Origin: Talaromyces rugulosus
Taxonomy: Eukaryota; Ascomycota; Eurotiomycetes; Eurotiales; Trichocomaceae
DNA: 64,000 bases
Assembly (NCBI RefSeq): GCF_013368755.1
Contig: NC_049561.1
Span: 992,001 to 1,056,000 of the forward strand
Direction of reading: 5' to 3'
Numbering within the stretch: the first letter of the stretch is position 1; the number at the start of each line of letters is the position of its first letter. Below the pieces are notes generated by a model, which saw only the letters and a list, made by a program, of their open reading frames with translations, was not told the DNA's origin and ran no database searches. The position numbers were made by a program, and so were the translations under genes. Shown in pieces: positions 56,980 through 64,000 of the stretch.

Positions 56980-57620
56980 ATGGCACCCTCTTTATCAAAA
57001 GTTTTCACCACCAGAGCTCCGGCTCCTCGAGCTATTATATCCCAAGCAATAATCTGCAATGGGATAATATACTGCTCGGGTGCGGTCGGCACAAATCCCC
57101 AGACAAACAAACTTGTTCCTGGAACAGTCAAAGACAGAACGGCAAGATTCTCTACTTAGATTTGTCGGTTTATTATTTTATGTTTCTGACAATTGATAGA
57201 AACAAGCTCTCAAAAACCTTATTGCCGTCATTGAAGCTGCCGGATCAAGCATTCAGCATGTGATTAAAGTCAATGTCTATCTTACGTCCATGGATGACTT
57301 CGGTCAAATGAACGCCGCCTATGAAGAAATTTTCAATACTGACCCCAGACCGGTATGAGCTGCAGGTTGTTGTATTCTGGTGTTTTCACTGCATATCTAA
57401 CTTTGGGACTGTTATTGAAGGCTCGAACATGTGTGGCTGTGAATGCGTTTCCAGCCAAGACTGACGTAGAGATTGATCTAATTGCTGCTCTGTGAGTTTC
57501 TGTCATCTATGTTATTGCGCAGGGGCATATATATAGACCTTGTCCTTCTTTCAACTGTCACTGATCTGTGGTTCCTCAATCAATAGTGACCACGATGGCC
57601 CGAGAGCCTCTAGACTCTAG
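56980..57620 (+). CDS. RidA/YjgF imine deaminase with PTS1-like SRL end (139 aa)
   Basis: Four exons: 56980-57141, 57200-57352, 57421-57491 and 57587-57620, 420 nt in frame. The first intron uses a GC donor (ACG|GCAAGA..ATAG); no GT site restores the frame. The joined protein has I-Y-C-S-G-A-V-G, D-R-T-K-Q-A-L-K-N-L-I-A-V-I-E-A-A-G-S-S, V-I-K-V-N-V-Y-L-T-S-M-D-D-F, A-R-T-C-V-A-V (the conserved active-site Arg) and D-V-E-I-D-L-I-A-A-L, all diagnostic. RidA hydrolyses reactive 2-imino acids and enamines to 2-oxo acids plus ammonia. The C-terminus A-S-R-L ends in SRL, a canonical peroxisomal signal, placing it with the next gene's oxidase. Confidence 0.9.
57142..57199 (+). other. GC-AG intron in the RidA gene
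   Basis: 58-nt intron with GCAAGA donor and GATAG acceptor. Removal gives uninterrupted family sequence across the joint (R-T-K-Q-A-L-K-N). Retention introduces an in-frame TAG after four codons. Confidence 0.7.
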
Positions 57621-57981
57621 TTCAAGATGAAGAAAAGAGTTCGCGACTACTTGATAATAACATCAATATAATTGCATTATGCAATAATTTGTGTTCTCAT
57701 TTTCATGATACCGTAATACTCGCAATTTAACTGTAGTTGTGTCGTGAGGTGAAACTGGGTTTCTACTCCAACTCTGTGCTTCATTTTTTTTGGGGCGGCG
57801 TGAGTGGAGCCCAGATGAACCGGCAAGATCAACAACACATTCCGATAGATGAAATAGAGAAGTAACCTCGGGGAGTTTGGTGTTAGTCAAAAGCTGCTGC
57901 CTTTTTCAAAGACCCGACTCCATCTCAAAGTGTTATCACCTCAGACGAGCTGCTCCGGGAACACGGAAATTCCACCACGCA
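57621..57981. other. Intergenic region, promoter of the D-amino-acid oxidase gene
   Basis: No ORF with coding character. A CTCCGGGA motif lies near 57953. It contains the transcription start area for the oxidase. Confidence 0.5.
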
Positions 57982-59309
57982 ATGTGTAAGAAACGATACT
58001 CCCTCATCAATGAAAGATATTTTTAATGACGATATTAATGCACTAGCGTCCTATGTTGTCGTCGGTGCTGGCGTCGTAGGGCTTACCACTGCGCTGGAAC
58101 TAAAAGACCGCTACCCGAGTGCAAATGTTACAATCGCAGCCAAGTATCTACCGGGCGATTCATTTTCAGACTACACGTCTAACTGGGGGGGTGCAAATTG
58201 GTTTCCTGCTTCAGCAGACAATGGCCGTCAAGAGAAATGGGACTCTATCACCTACAAGAAGTTTAAACAGCTTTCTAGGGTGAGACCAGACTCCGGTGTC
58301 AAGACCATGAATATTCGCTTCCATTATGACCGACCGATCGATGAGGTTGGGATAATTACACCTGCTACAGGAAAAATCTGGTTTGAGGATCTTGTTGGGG
58401 GGTTAAAGCCAATTGAAAAAGATGAACTTCCAGACGGCGCAGCTTTTGGGTTTGAAATGGCTTCATTTGTTCTTGATGTTCAGCGATATCTTCCCTGGTA
58501 GGACTTGTTTCCCCAACTGGCAATCAAGCTTATGGCTGATGGTTGTAGGTTACAGATGGAAGCTCACTCTCGTGGAGTTGAAATCCATCGAAAAATATTC
58601 ACCGACATTCGTGAGGTCTTCAATCTGTATCCTGAGGCATCGGCGGTGTTCAATTGCACTGGATTAGGGTCCCTTACACTTGGTGGTGTTGAGGACAAAA
58701 TGCTGTATCCTGCGAGAGTATGTCTCCCCTACTAGGTCAGTATGACACGTCTCACAGCCGGCTTAGGGTCAAATTCTGCTCGTTGAAGGTCCAAAAGAAC
58801 CAATTCCCACGATGTACTTCCGATCTCCACATCGAGATGCAGATGCAACCCATATATTTCCACGGGGCAAAGATGGAATGGGCGGTGTGATCTTGGGCGG
58901 GTGTCGGGAAAAGAACAACTGGAATGGAGAAGTCGATTTGGAATTTGCAGAGGTCATTAAACGAAAATGCTGCGCCCTAGTTCCCCAGCTTGGAAAGCCC
59001 GAAAACCTCAAGGTCATCAAGCACGGCGTCGGGCTTCGTCGTACGTATCCTGCATTCTTGACACGTCGCCCGAAATTCCCCATTTCTAATTCTATACAGC
59101 CAGCCGAAAAGGTGGTGCGAGGGTCGAACGTGAGTATATTGATGGCAAGCTTGTCATCCATAATTACGGAGCGGGTGGTACTGGGTTTCAATCATCTTGG
59201 TAAGGATTCCAATTAATATTAAAGAGAATATACGAATATACCCCTGACAAAAAACAGGGGTCTGGCCATGGAAGCCGTCGATTTGATTCCCGAACGAGCT
59301 CGGCTATAA
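57982..59309 (+). CDS. D-amino-acid oxidase, peroxisomal type (349 aa)
   Basis: Six exons: 57982-57985, 58047-58497, 58549-58717, 58767-59040, 59100-59199 and 59258-59309, 1050 nt in frame. The 4-nt first exon gives the compact start M-S-S-Y-V-V-V-G-A-G-V-V-G-L typical of these enzymes; an ATG at 58010 would give an unusual longer N-terminus. Family blocks: N-W-G-G-A-N-W-F-P, Y-L-P-W joined to L-Q-M-E, F-N-C-T-G-L-G-S-L-T-L-G-G-V, Y-P-A-R joined to G-Q-I-L-L-V, the R-x-G-x-R-like R-K-G-G-A-R, and N-Y-G-A-G-G-T-G-F-Q-S-S-W-G. FAD oxidation of D-amino acids yields imino acid plus H2O2. The C-terminal ARL is a PTS1 variant. Confidence 0.92.
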
Positions 59310-59874
59310 ATCTTTTCATGGTTTATGCAAATAAAAGCTGCTTTATTCTAGGGGGGGGTTGGCTAGAAGATCTAATTCTGGTGGTATTATTTAAGATTAT
59401 ATGATAACGAAACAATTTGATCTACATCGCAAAACCTTGTTATACACGAAAAGATTTCATCCATACAGTTGTCCATGTACGTTACCTTACGCCTTGGGAG
59501 TTGAAACATTCCTTCTCTCCTTCTAGTTTCAGAGACCTTCCAAGGCCATGTCTATCATGTCTACGGATCATGTTGTATTAGTTTTTTTTGGGTCTGAGTA
59601 TTCACTTTCCCGCACTAGTAGCGAAATATGATTTCTCGCTTGCCCCGAAAAGCTTTGTGACCAATGCGTAGAATGTCATTGTTGAATTTCATAACAAATA
59701 TAAGTGAGAATATATTACGGAGAGACTATTGCAACCATCAATCGGTCAATCTAGGGTTTTCCCGTGCTAGTAATAGGGCTGCTCTGTATAGCTTTCAAAA
59801 TCCTGATCTTCTAAAGTCTCTTAAGGGCATCAATGATCACTCCGTTATTATATTCATGCTTGAGCATCGCGTAA
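59310..59874. other. Convergent intergenic region
   Basis: 3' ends of the oxidase and hydantoinase genes. It contains a G8 run at 59352-59359. Short ORFs are antisense shadows. No gene. Confidence 0.5.
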
Positions 59875-61505
59875 TCATGCCACAGGCCTGGGCCGCCACA
59901 AATCTCGCTCTCCCTCGATCATCCCGGCGGGCAGTTGACCAAGCTTTCCAACCAGAAGGCGACCATTTTCTCTCTTTAAGAAATTTCCAAATCCCTTCAC
60001 TCCAGTCACACTATCCTTGTCCGCATCCCATACAATCTCACCCCGCAACATCGTAAGGCGAGGCCAATTCCGAACACGCATCCCTTCAAATGGCGTATAA
60101 TCAACCCCGTGGTGGAGTTTCTCCTGTGCAATCGTTTTCTCGCCTTGGTTGTGTGGATGCCAGACAACTAGATCTGCATCAAATCCTGGCATAATGGATC
60201 CCTTCCGCGTTAGCCCATACAGCCTAGCCGGATTGCCCGATGTGAGTTGCACAAAACGAGCCAGGCTCAGACGGGCTCGCTCCTTCGGAAGACATCCTTC
60301 TGTTTCACTGAAAAGAAGAGATAGGCGGGTCTCAATTCCTGGGATTCCTTTCGGAATTTTACTAAATTTGGGGATTCCGTCGATTATTCCAGCTTTTTTC
60401 CCTTGAGGATGGTCGTATTTGGTGGGCGCGTGGTCCGACGAGAATATCGTGAATGTGTCGTTTGAAATTCCGCGCCAGAGAGCTTCGAGGTCTTCTGGGT
60501 TGTGGCGAAGTGGAGGGGAGCACACCCCCTTGGCACCATGGAAGGCATCGTGCTCGTGGTTTGCCAGTTTATCAGACAATAGGAACAGATAATGGGGGCA
60601 TGTCTCTGCATGGATCGGGAGTAATCTCGTCTGCGCTTCCCTGATATGCTTCATGGCTCCATCGGAAGAAACGTGAACTAGTAGCACCGGAGCATCAACC
60701 AATTCTGCAAGTCGAATGGCACGGTATGACGCTTCGTCTTCAGCAATTTTTGGTGCCGAGATCGCGTGGAAGAAAGGGGCCGTGTTCTCATTTCTCTCAA
60801 GGCCCTGGATCAGGAAATTGATCATGTCGCTGTTCTCAGCATGAATCATAGTCGTCAGTCCCAGCGACCGGCATGCAAGCATAGTATCGAGGAGTTGACG
60901 GTCGGACAGTTTGTACAACTCGTAAGTCATGTAAAGTTTGACACTTGTTATGCCTTCTTCTTTGGCAATACGAGGCAATTCCTGCCAAAGGATTGTCTCG
61001 CTGGGATTCGTGAGAATAAAGTGAAACCCGTAATCACAGTAGCTTTGGCCACGAGATTTTTCGTGATACTCTTCGAGGACGGGGAACAAGGATGTCATCT
61101 CCTTCGTTTGCGATGCAAATGCAAGTACGGTCGTAGTACCTCCGGCGACTGCACTGCGCGTGCCAGTCTCCCAGGTGTCTCCAGTCGGTGCATTTCTTTG
61201 CGCCAGATGCACATGTGAATCGACACCGCCAGGTGTGATATATGCGCCTTGCGCATCAATGATCTTGGTCTCGGGGCCTTCAGGCAGGCCAAATCCTATG
61301 AGAGATATTTTCCCGTTGGAGATTCCAATTTCTTGCCCGGCAGGAAGCACGCCGCTTTCCGTGACCTGATCAAAAATATCAGTCCTATGCTGAAACAATC
61401 GACCTCCTTGTGAAATAGCATATCTAAAGACGCTGACATATGGGACGAGGTCATCGAGGGATCACTCACAATGAGACCGTTTCTCACGATAGTATCCAGC
61501 CCCAT
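59875..61505 (-). CDS. Hydantoinase / dihydropyrimidinase-type cyclic amidohydrolase (508 aa)
   Basis: Two exons, 61470-61505 (12 codons, M-G-L-D-T-I-V-R-N-G-L-I) and 59875-61365. Metal ligands of the amidohydrolase fold are visible: D-S-H-V-H-L (His63, His65), S-V-K-L-Y-M-T-Y-E with the carbamylated Lys155, I-H-A-E-N (His187), V-H-V-S-S (His243) and S-S-D-H-A-P-T (Asp323). A bimetallic hydrolytic cyclic amidase that opens hydantoins or dihydropyrimidines to N-carbamoyl amino acids. Allantoinase is a related alternative, but a D-carbamoylase, a hydantoin racemase and a D-amino-acid oxidase next to it favour D-hydantoinase. Length is close to that of bacterial and fungal hydantoinases. Confidence 0.9.
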
Positions 61506-62293
61506 GGTGGCTATGGTATGTTCGGTTCAGTGAAGGTTGCCACTCTAACTAGAGGAGCGATCCATATCCTTTGTATCGTTCTAGGTGAGTCTCAAATTTC
61601 TCATCTCTTCCTCTAACCTGCTTGGCTTATCATGGGGTTCTCGCTATCTGTGGTGCTGGGTGGGGGGGAACTTTGTTCCCAGAGTTTCGACCCCAACAAC
61701 CCCAATTTGAAGCCTATCGATGAAATACATCATACCATTCTGGTCCCTGACAGGATTTCGTCCAGTATGCTTTACTATAGTCTCATTTACAAGCAGACAT
61801 TCCCTACTTTAGGTTTGGCTTCTAATAGCGGTGGAGAGTACCTACTCCATACACGCTCTGCCTTTCTGAGGGCAGGAGTGACAACACGCTTCTTGGGCCG
61901 GTTGACGTCAGGTTTATTCTGCCGAACTTTCTGTTCTGTAGATGCAGGCATGATAGCTATTATGGCCTTGATCTCACGCTGGCTTACGCCATCGGCGTCT
62001 TGACGGGATTCGTGGAAGATGAAGAAGCGGCGAGACAAGCAAAGCCCGTCTAAAGTCCAGCCCAATAGAGGGCCTTCATTTGTTGTCCTATAAGATTTTG
62101 ACTAGAGAGAGGAACAAACAGCGTACAGTATGTATATAGGTCTCGTTGCACGAAAACTATTCATCTAGGGGGTTTACGAATATACAAGTCGACTGATTCA
62201 ATGTGTGGAATATATCCTGCAAATGAAATATTTAAAACACGCTCAAACTCAAATGTACATGTTAAGGGTCTACCTAATTTTATCGTCGCCAGA
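61506..62293. other. Intergenic region, promoter of the hydantoinase gene
   Basis: Contains the hydantoinase promoter and the 3' flank of the carbamoylase. A + strand frame at 61632-62003 has an ATG but no domain character, and I do not call it. 62090-62280 is AT-rich. Confidence 0.5.
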
Positions 62294-63376
62294 TCATAGC
62301 AAGTCTGGCTCAATAACCCCAGTACGATCCAGAATAGGATGGTAGTGTTCAGGTCGACGATGCTTCTCAAACGCGAAGACAGTGCTCTTAGGTCGGTGGC
62401 AGTCTGCTAAGTCAATTGTTGCCAGAACCAACTCGTCCTCCTTCGTTTGAGCTTCCTTGATAATGTGCCCAAGCGGATGCACAATGATAGTTCCACCCAC
62501 CAACGGGTTCCCATCTTCAGCGCCCGTCTTTGCAACATTGATGCTAAAACAGGCGTTCATATAACTGTTTCCCTGGCATGAAAGTTTATGATGCAACATT
62601 ACCATCTCCTCCGCCGCTTCGGGAGTTAGATCCAGTTGGTGGCCAGCGGCAGTGGTCGGGAATGCAGTGGTATTATATCCACAACATAAAATCTCCATTC
62701 CTTGGAGGCCGTACACGCGCCAGGCCTCGGCCCAACGTCGATCATTGCAGATGAGCATTCCAATGATCGGATCGCCTTTACCAGTTGATTGTGTAACGTT
62801 ATCCAGGTCGGTCGACTTCTTTAGTGCGCCCTCAACAAGCCCGGGGGCTCTGAATGCCGGGAATCCAAGATCTCCCGGGCGGAAATAGCGCTTCTCTAAC
62901 TGCTGAACAGCGCCAGGCTCGGTACGAGGCTCCACGGTGCCTGGAAGATGGACTTTGCGGTATTTCCCGACAATTTTATTTGCATCCGCGGAGTAGTAAA
63001 CACTGGAGTTGTAGTCGATATGGGTTCCGTCTTTTTGAATGCTGCGTTCCGCATAGCCCACATACACATCAATACCCAGTGCACTTGCACGGTCAAAAAG
63101 AGGCTTGACGTTTGGAGATTGCTCAATTCCACCTTTACTTGGATCTTCTACGTCAAAATATTGATCCAAGTCTATTCCCTCGAAAAGATATCGTGGGAAG
63201 AACGTGGTGAAAGCAAGCTCTGGGAAGACTGCAAGTTTTGCTCCTTGCTGCGCGGCCTGTTCCAAAAGCGACAGCATGCGCTTCAACACATCTCGCCGAG
63301 AATCTGCGAGATGAACGGGACCAAGCTGACAGGCAGCGACTGTCACCAACCTGGACGCCGAAGTCGTGGAACTCAT
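62294..63376 (-). CDS. N-carbamoyl-D-amino-acid hydrolase (D-carbamoylase, 360 aa)
   Basis: Intronless frame from the ATG at 63376; upstream in-frame codons start with TTG only. Nitrilase-superfamily (CN hydrolase) catalytic residues: F-P-E-L-A-F-T-T-F-F-P-R (Glu53), G-K-Y-R-K-V-H-L-P-G (Lys141) and M-L-I-C-N-D-R-R-W (Cys210). The blocks T-T-F-F-P-R, L-E-K-R-Y-F-R-P-G-D-L-G-F-P, N-D-R-R-W-A-E-A-W-R-V and G-Y-N-T are the specific signature of bacterial N-carbamoyl-D-amino-acid amidohydrolases rather than of eukaryotic beta-ureidopropionases. An insertion of about 20 residues lies around 177-203. It releases the D-amino acid plus CO2 and ammonia. Divergent from the permease gene. Confidence 0.92.
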   Translation of the reverse strand: MSSTTSASRLVTVAACQLGPVHLADSRRDVLKRMLSLLEQAAQQGAKLAVFPELAFTTFFPRYLFEGIDLDQYFDVEDPSKGGIEQSPNVKPLFDRASALGIDVYVGYAERSIQKDGTHIDYNSSVYYSADANKIVGKYRKVHLPGTVEPRTEPGAVQQLEKRYFRPGDLGFPAFRAPGLVEGALKKSTDLDNVTQSTGKGDPIIGMLICNDRRWAEAWRVYGLQGMEILCCGYNTTAFPTTAAGHQLDLTPEAAEEMVMLHHKLSCQGNSYMNACFSINVAKTGAEDGNPLVGGTIIVHPLGHIIKEAQTKEDELVLATIDLADCHRPKSTVFAFEKHRRPEHYHPILDRTGVIEPDLL

Positions 63377-63832
63377 GGTGATTGTCGTAGTTGCACGTGG
63401 GCTTGGATGAAGATTGTTTTCTGAATATGCCAACGATACGCTAGGCAGAATGGTAAATTATAAATGGACTATTAACTATCAAACTCAGCAAATCTACGAG
63501 ATACAAATTCGGGGTCGAAACACACCCCACATATCAGTTATCAGTGAATTCACCCCGAGGACTTTCCACCCAACGGAGTCGGTTACGCTTATCTTTCCGA
63601 CTCCAATCTCAAAACTATCTATCGTCCCGTCCACTCTTTGGCCAATTTTCGTAAACTCTACTGGTACGCTGGTTATCAATAGGTTTCGTAAGAATAGCCC
63701 CGCAAGGGGTTACACGTTTTGCTTTTGAAGAAGTTAAAGCTCGTGGTCCCAGAAAGCTTGCACAAAGAAACAAAGTGTAGACTACATACATCCTCTTCGA
63801 TTTACTATATTTGGTCATATCATAGAACAAAC
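63377..63832. promoter_or_regulatory. Divergent promoter with GATA sites
   Basis: GATA cores at 63538-63542 (minus strand, TGATAA), 63588-63593 (minus, AGATAAG) and 63672-63677 (minus, TTGATAAC) within a 456-bp intergenic region between carbamoylase and permease. Same site type as in the racemase/dehydrogenase promoter. AreA-type control is inferred. Confidence 0.5.
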
Positions 63833-64000
63833 ATGGGACTTCGAAATCGACTACAAGTAAATCAAGGGGACTCCTCGCTAGCGCACTCCAATAAAGACCT
63901 CGAGCCTATACCCCGGGACTCCCCAAAACGAACATGGACATGGCCGTCTCTTCTCGGCTTCTGGATCGCCGAGGCATTCAGTATTAGCATGTACCAAGGT
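63833..64000 (+). CDS. NCS1-family permease, N-terminal fragment (cut by window end)
   Basis: Fifty-six codons from ATG at 63833 to the window end, still open. The motif N-K-D-L-E-P-I-P followed by R-T-W-T-W and F-W-I-A-E-A-F-S-I-S-M-Y-Q is the start of the first membrane helix of NCS1 nucleobase/allantoin/hydantoin transporters. The bacterial hydantoin permease Mhp1 belongs to this family. Next to a D-carbamoylase and a hydantoinase, uptake of hydantoins is the likely function; uracil or allantoin transport is the alternative. The remainder of the gene lies outside. Confidence 0.85.
   Translation, partial: MGLRNRLQVNQGDSSLAHSNKDLEPIPRDSPKRTWTWPSLLGFWIAEAFSISMYQG

Noticed and set aside
58010..58501. 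D-amino-acid oxidase starting at 58010 and stopping at 58501
   Set aside because: The stop is inside an intron (GTAGGA..TGTAG). Splicing continues conserved family sequence, and a better N-terminus comes from the 4-nt exon.
61632..62003. Plus-strand 123-codon ORF upstream of the hydantoinase gene
   Set aside because: Composition and sequence show no domain, and it overlaps the probable hydantoinase promoter.

Overview
The window is nuclear DNA of a filamentous ascomycete (Pezizomycotina). Exon and gene structure and protein content fit Eurotiales (Aspergillus, Penicillium or Talaromyces type), but the genus is an inference. Genes carry short introns (about 50 to 110 nt, GT..AG with CTAAC-like branch sites), and the proteins include Zn2Cys6 regulators, a GH18 chitinase, DUF1776, DUF3712 and Nif1/Dsf2-type families. 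All exon boundaries were assigned by eye from reading frames, splice signals and family conservation. No search was run.

Region 1 (about 0.5 to 5 kb) is lineage-specific. It has an APH-type kinase and a divergently arranged pair of 219-codon paralogues whose promoters are also inverted copies. One copy's leader carries an expanded (ATC)n tract and a 27-nt G run.

Region 2 (about 5.5 to 34 kb) is mostly a conserved chromosomal core. In order it holds a Wss1-like DNA-protein-crosslink protease, a Zn2Cys6 regulator, a DUF1776 protein, a FAR-17a/AIG1-like membrane protein, a degenerate kinase-like ORF, Nif1/Dsf2 with SEL1 repeats, a DUF3712 membrane protein, a GH18 chitinase, Yth1/CPSF30, a WrbA-type flavodoxin with a possible stop-codon readthrough extension, Npl4, a multi-pass membrane protein with a hydrolase-like domain and a secreted BPL-N protein.

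Region 3 (about 34.5 to 39 kb) is gene-poor and AT-rich. It holds a secreted double-psi-barrel protein and small lineage-specific genes, one with tandem SH3-like units.

Region 4 (39 to 64 kb) is a catabolic gene neighbourhood. From 54.4 kb to the window end lies what reads as a complete hydantoin / D-amino-acid utilisation cluster: hydantoin racemase, D-2-hydroxyacid dehydrogenase, RidA imine deaminase, D-amino-acid oxidase, hydantoinase, N-carbamoyl-D-amino-acid hydrolase and the start of an NCS1 permease (the family of the bacterial hydantoin transporter). The inferred route is hydantoin uptake, ring racemisation and opening, decarbamoylation, peroxisomal oxidation of the D-amino acid (oxidase and RidA end in PTS1-like ARL and SRL), and reduction of the 2-oxo acid. 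GATA-type nitrogen-control sites are concentrated in the two divergent promoters. Immediately upstream (39 to 53 kb) are a 2-oxo-acid decarboxylase, two transcription factors, an OrdL/PuuB-like FAD oxidoreductase, an amino-acid permease and a haloacid-dehalogenase-like protein that could extend the same metabolism. A 376-bp MITE-like element and a CGG-N-CCG motif shared by two promoters also lie there.
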